Shown one piece after another: positions 37,379-47,554 of a DNA stretch of 64,000 nt. The translations under genes and the position numbers were made by a program. Position 1 is the stretch's first letter. The number at the start of each line of letters is the position of its first letter. Origin of the DNA: Chitinimonas taiwanensis DSM 18899. Its GTDB lineage: Bacteria > Pseudomonadota > Gammaproteobacteria > Burkholderiales > Chitinimonadaceae. Location: assembly GCF_900119825.1 (NCBI RefSeq), contig NZ_FPKR01000015.1, forward strand, positions 62,001 through 126,000, in the 5' to 3' direction. The notes beneath the pieces are model-generated. The model did no database searches. It was given only the letters and a program-made list of their open reading frames with translations, and was not told the origin of the DNA.

Positions 37379-37846
37379 CTAGGACTGGGCGCCGACGAAA
37401 TCGTGCTGGCGCCAGGCCTCGAACACCGTGACCGCCACCGCATTGGACAGATTGAGGCTGCGGTTATCGGGTCGCATCGGCAGCTTGATGCGTTGCTCGG
37501 CGGCGAAACCATCGCGCAGCTCGGCCGGCAGGCCGGCGGATTCGCGCCCAAACAGGAAGACATCTCCAGCCGCATACTGCACCTGGTCATAGCGGCGCGA
37601 GCCGCGCGTGGTCATCGCGAAGATGCGCCGCCCAGCCAGCGCGGTCTGGCAGGCCTGCCAGTCCTCATGCACCTGCATGCTGGCGTACTCGTGATAGTCG
37701 AGCCCGGCGCGGCGCAGCTTAGCGTCGTCGAGCGGAAAACCCAGCGGCTTGACCAGATGCAGCTCGCAGCCAGTATTCGCGCACAGGCGGATGATATTGC
37801 CGGTATTGGGGGGAATTTCCGGTTGGAACAGCACAACAGCGAACAA
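37379..37846 (-). CDS. trmL: tRNA (cytidine/uridine-34-2'-O)-methyltransferase
   Basis: A 155-residue SPOUT methyltransferase that methylates the wobble ribose of certain leucine tRNAs using SAM. LFQPEIPPNTGNIIRLCANTG near the start, the LVKPLGFPLDDAKLRRAGLDY block, and FLFGRESAGLP and LPMRPDNRSLNLSNAVAV form the knot region. I chose TTG 37846 because AAAGGA sits six bases upstream and the protein then begins like E. coli TrmL; another TTG six codons earlier is possible. Last gene of comF-cupin-trmL. Confidence 0.92.
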   Translation of the reverse strand: MFAVVLFQPEIPPNTGNIIRLCANTGCELHLVKPLGFPLDDAKLRRAGLDYHEYASMQVHEDWQACQTALAGRRIFAMTTRGSRRYDQVQYAAGDVFLFGRESAGLPAELRDGFAAEQRIKLPMRPDNRSLNLSNAVAVTVFEAWRQHDFVGAQS

Positions 37847-37848
37847 GA

Positions 37849-38361
37849 TTAATCCTTTAAGCAAGTGGTGCGCAGCGCATCGGGCAGGCCGTCATGCCCA
37901 CCCAGTGGGCGCTCGGGTACATCAGCCCAGTGCAGCGCGCCGATGGCGGCATTGTGCTGCGCATGCAGCGGGTAGTGCACCTGGTTGTCGGCCCGTTTTG
38001 TGTCGCCGACCACCAGGAGGCGCACCGGGGCTGAGGTATTATTGATGAATGTGTGGGCGAGGCCGTCGCCAGGCTTGAAGCCGACGCCATCGCCGGGCTG
38101 TAGGCGGTACAGGCTGCCATCGAGCCAGATATCGGGCGCGCCCTCCAGCACATAGACGAACTCCTCCTCGGTCTTTTCCGCATGCGGCCAGGAGGTACGC
38201 CGCCCCGGCGGCAGATATTCATGATGGATGCCCAGCCTGAGCAGGCCGAAGTGACGACCAAAAGGGGCGCCGATGCTATGCCGTTCCGCGCTGCCTGGAT
38301 AGCTGCTGTCGTCGGCTTGCTGGATATCTTGGTAATGGGTGATGCACGCGGGGCGTGACAT
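37849..38361 (-). CDS. Cupin-domain protein
   Basis: A 170-residue single-domain cupin, a small beta barrel that usually holds a metal. The two motifs are visible: PPGRRTSWPHAEKTEEEFVYVLEG and PGDGVGFKPGDGLAHTFIN. One metal histidine position of the first motif is less clear, since the canonical HxH is replaced by SWPH. The substrate is unknown. The ATG at 38361 is preferred over a GTG three codons earlier that touches the comF stop. Two bases separate its stop from the trmL start, so the three genes form an operon. Confidence 0.8.
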   Translation of the reverse strand: MSRPACITHYQDIQQADDSSYPGSAERHSIGAPFGRHFGLLRLGIHHEYLPPGRRTSWPHAEKTEEEFVYVLEGAPDIWLDGSLYRLQPGDGVGFKPGDGLAHTFINNTSAPVRLLVVGDTKRADNQVHYPLHAQHNAAIGALHWADVPERPLGGHDGLPDALRTTCLKD

Positions 38362-38370
38362 GGCGGACAC

Positions 38371-39111
38371 TCAGCTCAGGGTGCGGGCCAATACCCAGCA
38401 GTCGACCCGCTGTGCACCGGCCTTTTTCAGGGTGGCGGCAACTTCGTTGAGGCTGGCGCCAGTGGTCATCACATCGTCGACCACGGCGATATGCAGGCCG
38501 CTCAGCGCTTGCCGGCAGCGGAAGGCCTGCTTGATCGCCGTGCGCCGTGCTTCACGCGGCAGGCTGGCCTGCGGTGGTGTGAGCTTGATTCTCTCCAGTA
38601 CATCCTGGTGCCATGGGCAGTCCAGCGCCTTGGCGACCGCCTTGGCCAGCAGCTGCGACTGATTGAAGCCGCGCTCGCGCAGGCGTTGCGGGTGTAGCGG
38701 CATGGGCAGGATCAGGTCGGGGCGCGCTGCATCGCGTAGCGCCGCGTGCAGGCCGTCGGCCAGCGGCCTGGCCAGCAGCAGCTGGCCCGAGTACTTGAAG
38801 GCCGGAATCAGTCTATCCAGCGGCCAGGCATAGGACCAGGCCGCCACGGTGTGATCGAAAGCCGGCTGCTGCTGCAGGCAGTCGCCACAAGGCGCGCCTT
38901 GCGGCGTGGGCAGGGCGCAGACCGGGCAGTGCGCGGTCGGCAGGCGCGGTAAGTCCTGCTCACAAGCCGGGCAGAGTGCGTGCGGGCCGCTGTCGGCCGC
39001 GCATAGTACGCAGCTTTGCGGCAGCGCATGGGCATAGAGCTGCCGCCCGGCCAGGGCAAGCTTGTCGAAAAAACTTCGCCGTAAATTTGACAATGTGGTC
39101 TGACCAGCCAA
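38371..39111 (-). CDS. comF: ComF family phosphoribosyltransferase-like protein
   Basis: A 246-residue protein of the ComF/GntX family, needed for DNA uptake or DNA metabolism in several bacteria. N-terminal cysteine pairs (CVLC, CPAC, CPVC, CGDC; about residues 34-80) form zinc sites. The C-terminal part has a phosphoribosyltransferase fold with the PRPP loop VVDDVMTTGAS. The RERGFNQSQLLA motif is conserved. It is divergent from bioB, whose promoter overlaps its 5' end. No other competence genes are in the window. Confidence 0.9.
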   Translation of the reverse strand: MAGQTTLSNLRRSFFDKLALAGRQLYAHALPQSCVLCAADSGPHALCPACEQDLPRLPTAHCPVCALPTPQGAPCGDCLQQQPAFDHTVAAWSYAWPLDRLIPAFKYSGQLLLARPLADGLHAALRDAARPDLILPMPLHPQRLRERGFNQSQLLAKAVAKALDCPWHQDVLERIKLTPPQASLPREARRTAIKQAFRCRQALSGLHIAVVDDVMTTGASLNEVAATLKKAGAQRVDCWVLARTLS

Positions 39112-39115
39112 GAAT
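39087..39115 (+). promoter_or_regulatory. Probable bioB promoter
   Basis: A consensus TTGACA (39087-39092), a 17-base spacer and AAGAAT (39110-39115). It lies over the first codons of the divergent comF. Confidence 0.55.
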
Positions 39116-39151
39116 TCGCCCCAATTCTAACAAATCGTGCCCAAGACCCTT

Positions 39152-40147
39152 ATGAATCAAGCGATTGCTTCCCAAACGCTGGCCTTTCATCGCCCCGTTA
39201 AGCCGCATGCCGAAACCGCGCGCTGGACGCCCGAGGCGGTGGCAGAGCTGTTTGCCTTGCCCTTCAATGATCTGCTGTTCCGCGCCCAGGGCGTGCACCG
39301 TACGCATTTCGATGCGAACCGAGTGCAGCTGTCCACCCTGCTGTCGATCAAGACTGGCGGTTGCCCGGAAGACTGCGGCTATTGCCCACAATCGGTGCGC
39401 TACGACACCGGTGTGAGCAGCCAGGAGCTGATGCCGCTGGATGAGGTGCTGGCTGCCGCCCAGGCCGCGAAGGCGGCCGGTGCATCACGCTTTTGCATGG
39501 GCGCCGCCTGGCGTGGTCCCAAGCAGCGCGATCTAGACGAGGTCAAGCAAATGATTGCCGGCGTGAAGGCGCTGGGCATGGAAACCTGCGCAACCCTAGG
39601 CATGCTCAAGGAGGGCATGGCAGGCCAGCTCAAGGACGCCGGTCTCGATTACTACAACCATAACCTCGATACCGCGCCGGAGAAGTACGACGATATCGTC
39701 GGCACGCGCGCTTACGATGACCGCCTCGATACCCTGCGCCAGGTGCGCGAATCGGGCATGCATGTGTGCTGCGGCGGCATTGTCGGCATGGGGGAAAGCC
39801 GCGAGGAACGTGCCGGTCTGCTGGCCCAGTTGGCCAATCTCGATCCGCAGCCCGAATCGGTGCCAATCAATAATCTGGTCAAGGTAGCCGGCACGCCGCT
39901 GGCCGATGTGGACGGCATAGACTGGAGCGAGTTTGTGCGTACCATCGCGGTGGCGCGCATCGTGTTGCCGCAAAGCTTTGTGCGTCTGTCCGCCGGCCGC
40001 CAACAGATGCCGGAGGCCGTGCAGGCCTTGTGCTTCCTGGCAGGCGCCAACTCGATCTTCTATGGCGACAAGCTGCTGACCACCGGCAACCCAGAGTGCG
40101 ATGGCGACCGTGCGCTGTTCGCCAAACTGGATATTCAGCCGCTGTAA
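39152..40147 (+). CDS. bioB: Biotin synthase
   Basis: A radical-SAM enzyme that inserts sulfur into dethiobiotin, consuming its own 2Fe-2S cluster. 331 residues from the ATG at 39152. The radical-SAM cysteines CPEDCGYC are Cys71, Cys75 and Cys78. The [19 protein letters not shown] and [11 protein letters not shown]-type blocks are complete. A GTG five codons upstream is possible. The other bio genes are not adjacent. Its cluster supply comes from the Isc machinery encoded at 56-63 kb. A terminator follows. Confidence 0.96.
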   Translation: MNQAIASQTLAFHRPVKPHAETARWTPEAVAELFALPFNDLLFRAQGVHRTHFDANRVQLSTLLSIKTGGCPEDCGYCPQSVRYDTGVSSQELMPLDEVLAAAQAAKAAGASRFCMGAAWRGPKQRDLDEVKQMIAGVKALGMETCATLGMLKEGMAGQLKDAGLDYYNHNLDTAPEKYDDIVGTRAYDDRLDTLRQVRESGMHVCCGGIVGMGESREERAGLLAQLANLDPQPESVPINNLVKVAGTPLADVDGIDWSEFVRTIAVARIVLPQSFVRLSAGRQQMPEAVQALCFLAGANSIFYGDKLLTTGNPECDGDRALFAKLDIQPL

Positions 40148-40198
40148 ACCAAGCCCCCGCAACACGGAATGGAGTAATTGCTCTTTTCTTGTTACATA

Positions 40199-40235
40199 AA
40201 ACGCCGCGCGGTTTCTGCGCGGCGTTTGTGTTTTT
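40199..40235 (+). terminator. Rho-independent terminator of bioB
   Basis: An 11-bp stem (40199-40209 with 40217-40227) followed by GTGTTTTT. Confidence 0.8.
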
Positions 40236-40460
40236 GCTCGTAATTAGAGTACCTGCTCTTGTCTAAGGCCTTGTCAATACAAGGGCTGCGGGCACGCTTG
40301 GAATATGGGGTCAATTGGGGCTTGACCGCGCGAATTCACTCCGTCACAAATGGGTAAGTTCAATGGAAAATCACGTAGTTTCAATACGGCGACTACGCGG
40401 TGTTTTGTTGTAACGCACAAAAAACCTGCCCTAATGGGGCGTAATACGGAGTGAAGACCG
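40236..40460 (+). other. bioB-pulA intergenic region
   Basis: Non-coding. It contains two small hairpins: CCTTGT/ACAAGG around 40269-40285 and CGTAGT/ACTACG around 40374-40397. TTGACC at 40322 could be a -35 but has no good -10. No MalT-like site was found, although the downstream gene degrades starch. Confidence 0.4.
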
Positions 40461-43400
40461 ATGAATGCCAGCCGCTTTTCAAGCAGCTGGGCAAGGTTGC
40501 GCCTGTTTGGCGTGGCCTTGGCCGGCAGCTTTCTGCTTAGTGCCTGTGGTGGTGGAGGCGATGAGCCCGAACCGCCCGTCCAAGGTGATATCGCAGCCTG
40601 CGATGCCACCAGTTTCCAGAGTGTCCTATTTAGCGTGCCTGCTGCCGGCGGTGGTGGTGGCACCCCGCCTACCGGCACTTCCCTGACCGTGCATTACAAG
40701 CGCCTGGACGGTAATTACACCGGCTGGCAGCTGCATACCTGGGGGGCTGGCAAGGACCCGGGCTGGAACGCCGGTTACAACGTCAGCAGCACCGATAGCT
40801 TCGGCGCCGTCTACAAGCCGGAACTGGCTGCCAGCAGCGGCAGCGTCGGTTATCTGTTCCATAACGGCGATACCAAGGACCATGCGGGCGCCGACCAAAG
40901 CTATACCCTGGCCGCGGGCGCCAATGAGATCTGGCGTATCGAGGGCGATAACACCACCTACACCAGCAATCCTGATGCGAGCGGTCCGATCGACCTGACC
41001 AAGCTGCGCGTGCATTACAAGCGCTACGACGGCCAGTACGCCGATTGGGGGCTGCATTTCTGGGATGGCGCGGGCGTGAATGTGACCGGGCTGACCCTGC
41101 CGACCTGGAATACGCCAGCGGCCTTCAGCAGCATGCCCGGCTATAGCGCGGGCGCCAGCGAGGTCGTGTTCGAGCTGCCAGTGCTCAACCCCAAGGATGA
41201 CGCCAGCCGTACCAAGGTGGAATTCATCATCCACGGCATGGGCGGCGCAGGTAAGCCGAGCAATGACGATAAGGATGGCTGGAGCAGCAATATCACCGTC
41301 AACTTTGCCGGCCTGCAGGTCAGCAATCAGACCGCTGATATCTATCTGGTTCAGCAGGATGCCAAGGTCTACACCGCCGCGCCCGATACGCGCAGCGTGT
41401 CCAGCACCGATGCCCAGGCTTACTGGCTGAGCAAGCAGCTGCTGAAGTGGCCGAAGGTCGATGCCTCGGGTGTGTTCAAGCTTTACCACTCGAAGCATGG
41501 CCAATTGGCCGTAGCCAAGGATGCGGCAGTCAGTGGTGCCGATGGTGCGCTGACGCTGGAGCTGGCCGCCGCGGTGCCGAACGATGTCGCGACCCGCTTC
41601 AAGTTCGTGGCACCGGGCGTAGTGGTGCAGGTGAAGGCGGCGGATCTCGACAAGCTCGCCGATCTGCACACCCATCAGTTGCTGCTGGTGCAGGAAACGG
41701 CCGATGGCAAGGTGCAGAACGCCACCAGCGCCCAGCTGGCCGGTGCGCTGGATGACCAGTTTGCCGGTGCCGCTGCGCTGAATGATCTGGGTGTGACCGT
41801 GGCTGGCGGCAATACCGCCTTCAAGCTGTGGGCGCCAACCGCGCAAAAGGTGATGGCCTGCGTGTATGACAGCGCAAGTGGCAAGGCAAGCTCGGTGGAA
41901 AGTCTGAGCCGCGATGCCGCGACCGGTGTGTGGAGCCTGAGCAAGGCGGCCGATCTGTCCGGCAAGTACGTGACTTATCTGGTCGATGTGTTCGTGCGTG
42001 GTACGGGCGTGGTGCGCAACCGCGTGACCGATCCGTATTCGCTCAGCCTGTCGGCCGATTCCAAGCGTACTTATATCGCTGATCTGTCCGCCGCCAACCT
42101 CAAGCCGGCCGATTGGGACAGCACGCCTGCCCCGCTGTTGACCGAGCAGGTTGATATGTCGATCTACGAGTTGCATGTGCGCGACTTCTCGATCAACGAC
42201 AGCACGGTGCCCGAGGCGCTACGCGGCAAGTATCGCGCTTTCACGGCCGACAACTCAAACGGCATGAAGCATCTGAAGGCGCTGGCTGCAGCCGGTCTGA
42301 CCGATGTGCATCTGCTGCCAGTATTCGATATCGCCACCGTGCCGGAGACCGGTTGCGTCAACCCGGCCATCCCGAATGCGGCGGCCGATTCGGAGCAGCA
42401 GCAGGCCGCTATTGCCGCGGTGAAGGACAGCGACTGCTTCAACTGGGGCTATGACCCTTACCACTACACGGCACCGGAAGGCAGCTTTGCCACCGACGCG
42501 AACGATGGCGCTAAGCGCATCATCGAATTCCGTGAAATGGTGCAGGCGCTGCACAAGGCTGGTCTGCGTGTGGGCATGGACGTGGTGTACAACCACACAT
42601 CGTCCTCGGGTCAGAACGAGAAGTCGGTGCTCGACCGCATCGTGCCCGGTTATTACCACCGCCTGAATGCGACTGGAGGCGTGGAGAAGTCGACCTGCTG
42701 CGACAACACCGCGACCGAAAATCGCATGATGGCCAAGCTGATGATCGACTCGGTGCTGACCTGGGCCACCCAGTACAAGATCGACTCCTTCCGTTTCGAC
42801 CTGATGGCGCACCAACCGCGCGCCGTGATGGAAGAGCTGAAGACCAAGGTCGACGCGGCTACCGGCAAGGATATCTTTCTGGTCGGCGAAGGCTGGAACT
42901 TCGGTGAAGTGGCCGATGGCGCGCGCTTCGTGCAAGCCTCGCAGCTTTCGCTCAATGGTTCCGGCATCGGTACCTTCAGCGATCGCGCGCGTGACTTCAT
43001 TCGCGGTGGCGGTCCCTTTGACGGCGGCGTGAATCTGGTGCGCAACCAGGGCTATATCAATGGCCTGTTCTATGACGCGAACGCCGAAGGTGGCGGCCGT
43101 GCGGCGACCGATCTGATGTGGGCGGCCGATGTGATCAAGGTGGGCCTGGCCGGCTCGATCCGCGATTACAGCCTGCAGACCCATTGGGATGAGACCCGCC
43201 AGCTGCAGAATATCGACTACAACGGCCAGCCGGCTGGCTATGTGGTCGACCCGAAGGAAGTGGTCAACTATGTGGAGAACCACGACAACCAGACGTTGTT
43301 CGATATCAATGCCTACAAGCTGCCGCTGGGCACCAGCAAGGAAGACCGTGCCCGCGTGCAGATGCTGGCCGCTGCGCTGAATAGCTTCAGCCAGGGTGTG

Positions 43401-43997
43401 GCTTACTTCCATGCTGGTATCGACACGCTGCGTTCCAAGTCGCTCGACCGTAACAGCTACAACTCGGGCGATTGGTTCAACCGCATCGACTGGAGCTACA
43501 CCGATAACTACTTTGGCACCGGCGCACCGGGCAAGGACGATAACGGTGATAACTACAGCGTGATCAAGCCCTTGCTGAACAATGCCAATATCAAGCCGGG
43601 TGCGACAGAAATTGCCTATGCACGCGATGTCTTCCGCGAGCTGATGGCGATTCGCGCCAGCAGCACGCTGTTCCGTCTGCGTGAAGCGGCCGATATCAAA
43701 GCCCGTCTGAAGTTCTACAACACCGGTTCGACCCAGGTACCAACCGTCATCGTCGGCCACCTGGATGGGGCGGGCTATGCCGGCGCCAATTACCAGGCGT
43801 TGATGTACTTCGTGAACGTGGGTACCAGCGCCCAGGCCATGAGTATTCCGGCCGAGAGCGGCAAGGCCTATGTGCTGCACAGTGCCCAGGCCAACGGTGT
43901 GGATACACGCGTGAAGGCAGCAGCAGCCAGCGCCTGTACCAACACCGGCACCTTCACTATCCCGGCCCGTTCGGCCGTGGTGTGCGTGGTGCAATAA
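40461..43997 (+). CDS. pulA: Pullulanase-type alpha-1,6-glucosidase, lipoprotein
   Basis: A 1178-residue debranching enzyme cutting alpha-1,6 links in pullulan, starch and glycogen. Lipobox LLSAC gives a lipidated Cys29, so it should sit on the outer membrane or cell surface. Two pullulanase-associated (CBM41-type) starch-binding modules lie at about 75-155 and 180-290, both starting VHYKR. A CBM48-like module (about 440-540) precedes the GH13 barrel. The barrel has DVVYNHT, the nucleophile Asp780 in FRFDL, the acid Glu810 in VGEGW, and Asp942 in VENHDNQ. A terminator separates it from the amylase gene. Confidence 0.95.
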   Translation: MNASRFSSSWARLRLFGVALAGSFLLSACGGGGDEPEPPVQGDIAACDATSFQSVLFSVPAAGGGGGTPPTGTSLTVHYKRLDGNYTGWQLHTWGAGKDPGWNAGYNVSSTDSFGAVYKPELAASSGSVGYLFHNGDTKDHAGADQSYTLAAGANEIWRIEGDNTTYTSNPDASGPIDLTKLRVHYKRYDGQYADWGLHFWDGAGVNVTGLTLPTWNTPAAFSSMPGYSAGASEVVFELPVLNPKDDASRTKVEFIIHGMGGAGKPSNDDKDGWSSNITVNFAGLQVSNQTADIYLVQQDAKVYTAAPDTRSVSSTDAQAYWLSKQLLKWPKVDASGVFKLYHSKHGQLAVAKDAAVSGADGALTLELAAAVPNDVATRFKFVAPGVVVQVKAADLDKLADLHTHQLLLVQETADGKVQNATSAQLAGALDDQFAGAAALNDLGVTVAGGNTAFKLWAPTAQKVMACVYDSASGKASSVESLSRDAATGVWSLSKAADLSGKYVTYLVDVFVRGTGVVRNRVTDPYSLSLSADSKRTYIADLSAANLKPADWDSTPAPLLTEQVDMSIYELHVRDFSINDSTVPEALRGKYRAFTADNSNGMKHLKALAAAGLTDVHLLPVFDIATVPETGCVNPAIPNAAADSEQQQAAIAAVKDSDCFNWGYDPYHYTAPEGSFATDANDGAKRIIEFREMVQALHKAGLRVGMDVVYNHTSSSGQNEKSVLDRIVPGYYHRLNATGGVEKSTCCDNTATENRMMAKLMIDSVLTWATQYKIDSFRFDLMAHQPRAVMEELKTKVDAATGKDIFLVGEGWNFGEVADGARFVQASQLSLNGSGIGTFSDRARDFIRGGGPFDGGVNLVRNQGYINGLFYDANAEGGGRAATDLMWAADVIKVGLAGSIRDYSLQTHWDETRQLQNIDYNGQPAGYVVDPKEVVNYVENHDNQTLFDINAYKLPLGTSKEDRARVQMLAAALNSFSQGVAYFHAGIDTLRSKSLDRNSYNSGDWFNRIDWSYTDNYFGTGAPGKDDNGDNYSVIKPLLNNANIKPGATEIAYARDVFRELMAIRASSTLFRLREAADIKARLKFYNTGSTQVPTVIVGHLDGAGYAGANYQALMYFVNVGTSAQAMSIPAESGKAYVLHSAQANGVDTRVKAAAASACTNTGTFTIPARSAVVCVVQ

Positions 43998-44115
43998 GGT
44001 GGCCGAGGTGCAAGGCATCGCTCCTAGCGCCGATGCGCGGCGCGCTGAGTGCACCTCAACCTGGGCCGGTGGGACGATGCTGAGCCTCGTCCCGCCCGTC
44101 CTGCTGTAAGTTCCG

Positions 44116-44141
44116 GCCGCCTCGGCAGAGGCGGCTTTTTT
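44116..44141 (+). terminator. Rho-independent terminator of pulA
   Basis: An 8-bp GC stem (44116-44123 with 44128-44135), loop GGCA, followed by six T. Confidence 0.9.
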
Positions 44142-44252
44142 ACGTCCGCGTTGTACTGAAAAGGAGTAACGCCAACCCAGTGATCAGGACTTCCCCCCCC
44201 AGAAAACATGGCTTAGCCATCAATCCAATAAAAGCTAAATCGGAGTGACAAC

Positions 44253-45848
44253 ATGAATCTGCACCACCCTCTGTGCGCCAGCCTGCTGGCGATCGCAGTT
44301 GCTGCCGCCTTGCCTGCGCTTGCCGCAACCGAACAATCCAAGTCCAGTACGGCCATCCTGTTCCAGGGCTTCCACTGGAATTCGGCCAATGGCCTGCTGT
44401 ACAGCGATCTGCAAGCCAAGGCGGCTGATCTGAAAGCGCTGGGCGTGACCCATGTCTGGTTCCCGCCGCCATCGGATGCCGCCGCCACCCAGGGCTATCT
44501 GCCCCGCCAGTTGAATAAGCTCGACTCCAGCTACGGCAGCGAGGCCGCGCTGACCGCCGCTACCGCAGCCTTGACGGCGCAGGGCATTGCCAGCGTGGCC
44601 GATGTGGTGATCAACCACCGTGTCGGCACCGCCAACTGGGCCGATTTCACCAATCCGACCTGGGACTGCCGCGCGGTAGTGAACAGCGATGAGTGGACCG
44701 GCAAATGCGGCAATGCCGACTCGGGCGATGGCTACGCCGCGGCACGCGATATCGACCATAGCCAGACCTTTGTGCAGAACGACATCAAGAGCTGGGTCGG
44801 CACCCGTCTGAAGAATGCCGGCTTCAGCGGCATCCGCTACGACTATTCCAAGGGCTATGCGCCGAGCTATGCCGGCATCTATCACGATGCGATGGCGCCG
44901 GGCTTCTGCGTGGGTGAGATCTGGACCGATCTGAACTTCAATAATGTCGATGCCCACCGCCAGCTGCTGATGAACTATGTGGACGGCACCGGTGGCAAGT
45001 GCGGCGCCTTCGACTTCACCACCAAAGGCCTGCTCAACCAGGCGCTCAGCTACAACGAGTACGGCCGACTGCGCGATGGCAGCGGCAAGCCGGCCGGTGG
45101 CATAGGCTGGTGGGCGCAGAAGATGGTGACCTTCGTGGACAACCACGATACCGGCCCATCGGAAAGCTGCGGCGTGGGTCAGAACCACTGGCCGGTACCG
45201 TGCGACAAGGTCATGCAGGGCTATGCCTACATCCTGACCCACCCGGGCATCCCGACCATCTACTACCCGCATGTGTACAACTGGGGCATGAAGGATGCGA
45301 TCAAGGCCATCGTCAATGTGCGCAAGGAACAGGGCCTTACCTCCACCTCGGCCGTGGCCATCCAGCGTGCCGAGAACGGCCTCTACGCCGCCATCATCGA
45401 TGCCAAGGTGGCGATGAAGATAGGGGGTACTGACTGGAATCCGGGTAGCGGTTGGACCTTGCGTGCCTCGGGCAGCAATTACGCGGTATGGACCAAGGGC
45501 ACGACCACCACGCCGGGCTGCACCGCGGTGCCGGTCACCTTCAGCATCGCCAATGCCAGCACGGTGAGCGGACAGAGCCTGTATGCGGTCGGCAACCAGA
45601 CGGTGCTGGGCAACTGGACGCCGGCCAATGGCTTCAAGCTGACCGTCCAGGGTACGGGCTCAAATGCCACGTGGAGCGGCACCGCCCAGCTGCCACCGGC
45701 CACGGCCATCCAGTACAAGTTCGTGAAGTGGAACGGCAGCAGCGCGACCTGGGAAAGTAACCAGAGCACCAGCAGCGGCAACCGCGAAGCGACCACGGCC
45801 GCCTGTGGCAGTAGCAGCACGCTGAACGGCGGCAACTTCAAGTTCTGA
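44253..45848 (+). CDS. Secreted alpha-amylase with CBM20 starch-binding domain
   Basis: A 531-residue GH13 enzyme cutting alpha-1,4 links of starch. A Sec signal peptide ends near residue 25. The barrel has DVVINHR, the nucleophile Asp197 in GIRYDYSKGY, the acid Glu222 in VGEIW and Asp299 in VDNHDTG. After about residue 420 comes a CBM20 domain with the VTFSIANA start, VGNQTVLGNW and YKFVKWNG. Sequence features recall the maltotetraose-forming amylase of Pseudomonas stutzeri, so it may release short maltooligosaccharides; that is an inference. It has its own leader after the pulA terminator. Confidence 0.94.
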   Translation: MNLHHPLCASLLAIAVAAALPALAATEQSKSSTAILFQGFHWNSANGLLYSDLQAKAADLKALGVTHVWFPPPSDAAATQGYLPRQLNKLDSSYGSEAALTAATAALTAQGIASVADVVINHRVGTANWADFTNPTWDCRAVVNSDEWTGKCGNADSGDGYAAARDIDHSQTFVQNDIKSWVGTRLKNAGFSGIRYDYSKGYAPSYAGIYHDAMAPGFCVGEIWTDLNFNNVDAHRQLLMNYVDGTGGKCGAFDFTTKGLLNQALSYNEYGRLRDGSGKPAGGIGWWAQKMVTFVDNHDTGPSESCGVGQNHWPVPCDKVMQGYAYILTHPGIPTIYYPHVYNWGMKDAIKAIVNVRKEQGLTSTSAVAIQRAENGLYAAIIDAKVAMKIGGTDWNPGSGWTLRASGSNYAVWTKGTTTTPGCTAVPVTFSIANASTVSGQSLYAVGNQTVLGNWTPANGFKLTVQGTGSNATWSGTAQLPPATAIQYKFVKWNGSSATWESNQSTSSGNREATTAACGSSSTLNGGNFKF

Positions 45849-45862
45849 TCTGCGTCGGCGTT

Positions 45863-45895
45863 AAAAAGCCCTGCCAGTGCTGGCAGGGCTTTTTT
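45863..45895 (+). terminator. Terminator after the amylase gene
   Basis: A perfect stem with AAAAAGCCCTGCCA and its complement, loop GTGC, and T/A runs on both sides. It also faces the end of the convergent carboxypeptidase gene, so it may serve both. Confidence 0.93.
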
Positions 45896-45909
45896 GTGGG
45901 TACGCTGTC

Positions 45910-47058
45910 TCAGCGGGTCCGGTCGACTACCGCCAGGATGGCCTGCAGCACGCTGGCGCCGAACTTCTTCGAGCGCTCGCCGCTCCAGCCATATTCCTCG
46001 TCGGGCAAATTGGCGTTGTCCTTGAACGGCATTTCGATGGTGTAAGCCAGGCAGTCGAACTGCTGTCCCACCCAGTTGGTGGCCAGGGCCAGATTGGCCT
46101 GGCCCGGCTCGTCCTTCTCGTAGCCGTGCACGTCCTGGAAGTCGGGCGAGGCCACCTGCCAGGCATCCTTGAAGGCATTTTCCAGGCGGTGCAGGCGGTC
46201 GCTGTAGCCGGGGTTGCCCTCGCAGCCCGCCACGAAGTTATAGGGCTGTGCCTCATCGCCATGCGCATCGAGGAAGAGGTCGATGCCAGTGGCCAGCATC
46301 TTCTCGCGCACCAGGAAGACCTCCGGGCTGCGAGCCAGAGTTGGGTTCTGCCATTCGCGGTTCAGATTAGCCCCGGCGGCATTGGTACGTAGATTGCCGC
46401 GCACCGCACCGTCCGGGTTCATATTCGGCACCACATAGAACACGCATTTATCCAGCAGCACACGGCTGGTCGGGTCATCGCCATCCAGCAGGCGCTCGAG
46501 GAAGCCTTCCACGAACCATTCGGCCATGGTTTCGCCCGGATGCTGGCGGGCAATCAGCCATACCTTCTTGCGCTGCGCCTCCGGCGTGTTCGATTCGCTG
46601 TCGGTGATGCGCAGCAGGTCCATATCGCGACCATCCAGCGTCTTGCCCAGATGCTCGATCTCGACCTTGTCCGAGTCGGCGGCGAAGCCCAGCAGGTCGA
46701 GGTGGCGCTCGTGGCTATAGGGCTCGAAATAGGCGAAGTACAGGCTATTGCTGACCGGGGTCACGCTAGCGCTCATTACCTGGCCATCGAATTCGGTCGG
46801 GATGCGGAACCAGTGCTGGCGGTCGTAGCTGGCCACCACGCGGTAAGCACGCCAGTCCGGATAGGCGGAATTGCCGGCATTCAGAAAACGCAGGCACACC
46901 GGCAGGCCGGCCGCGCCCTGCAGGCGGAAGTGGAACCACTGCGCGAATTCGCTCGCGTTGTCGGGCTTGATCTTGAGCTGGATGTCGCGGTGATCGGCAA
47001 GGCTGACGACCTCGATCGAACCGGAATCGAACTGGGTGCTGATGCTGAGCGTGCTCAT
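45910..47058 (-). CDS. M14 zinc carboxypeptidase, cytosolic-carboxypeptidase type
   Basis: A 382-residue protein resembling the cytosolic carboxypeptidase (Nna1/CCP) branch of M14, with an N-terminal beta-sandwich (about 1-130) before the catalytic domain. Zinc ligands are seen in RQHPGETMAEW and later LDAHGDE. NPDGAVRGNLRTN and GANLNREW supply substrate-binding residues. The general base glutamate is in YTIEMPF. There is no signal peptide, so it acts in the cytoplasm. Bacterial substrates are not well known; relatives in eukaryotes remove glutamates from protein tails. Confidence 0.9.
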   Translation of the reverse strand: MSTLSISTQFDSGSIEVVSLADHRDIQLKIKPDNASEFAQWFHFRLQGAAGLPVCLRFLNAGNSAYPDWRAYRVVASYDRQHWFRIPTEFDGQVMSASVTPVSNSLYFAYFEPYSHERHLDLLGFAADSDKVEIEHLGKTLDGRDMDLLRITDSESNTPEAQRKKVWLIARQHPGETMAEWFVEGFLERLLDGDDPTSRVLLDKCVFYVVPNMNPDGAVRGNLRTNAAGANLNREWQNPTLARSPEVFLVREKMLATGIDLFLDAHGDEAQPYNFVAGCEGNPGYSDRLHRLENAFKDAWQVASPDFQDVHGYEKDEPGQANLALATNWVGQQFDCLAYTIEMPFKDNANLPDEEYGWSGERSKKFGASVLQAILAVVDRTR

Positions 47059-47158
47059 GGGCTTCCTTATGGGCGGCTAGGCAGCGCCGCGGCTGGCATA
47101 TCCGCTTAGGACGTGCCGGGCGCAGGCTGCATGACAATCAAAACGGCAGCAGGGCTGC

Positions 47159-47554
47159 TTATTCCGCTACATCGCCATCCACGTAATACCAACGATTGCC
47201 GTGGCGGACGAAGTGGCTTTTTTCGGTCATCTTGGCGGCGCGGCCACCAATCTTGTACTTGGCGATGAATTCCACCGTGCCTTCCAGACCATCCACACTC
47301 AGCTCGCTGCCAAGGATGTTCAGCCCCACCCACTTGATGTCATCGCCGAGTTCCAGCTCGGCGGGGCGGGTGTCGGGGAACCAGCTGTACAGCAGGTAGT
47401 CGGCCTTCTTCAGCACATAGGCGGCATAGCGCGAGCGCATCAGCGCTTCGGGCGTGGGCGCATGCACTTTCTCCATGTGGTACATGAAGCAGCAGTCCTT
47501 GTAGGACTTGCCGCTGCCACAAGGGCAGTCGGTCGGGAATGCGTATTTAGCCAA
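47159..47554 (-). CDS. ychJ: YchJ family SEC-C motif protein
   Basis: A 131-residue UPF0225/YchJ protein with an N-terminal SEC-C zinc motif (CPCGSGKSYKDCC) and an NTF2-like remainder. ALMRSRYAAYVLKKADYL and FVRHGNRWYYVDGD are typical. The function is not established. It should start at TTG 47554, inside the last codons of roxA (8-base overlap), since no ATG is available before the zinc motif. Translation is therefore probably coupled to roxA. Confidence 0.87.
   Translation of the reverse strand: MAKYAFPTDCPCGSGKSYKDCCFMYHMEKVHAPTPEALMRSRYAAYVLKKADYLLYSWFPDTRPAELELGDDIKWVGLNILGSELSVDGLEGTVEFIAKYKIGGRAAKMTEKSHFVRHGNRWYYVDGDVAE

Noticed and set aside
40236-40460. MalT-type activator site for pulA
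   Set aside because: No copy of the GGGGATGAGG-like motif was found on either strand.
42255-44054. 599-codon minus-strand open frame
   Set aside because: It is antisense to the pullulanase catalytic domain and has no recognisable domain or ribosome site.
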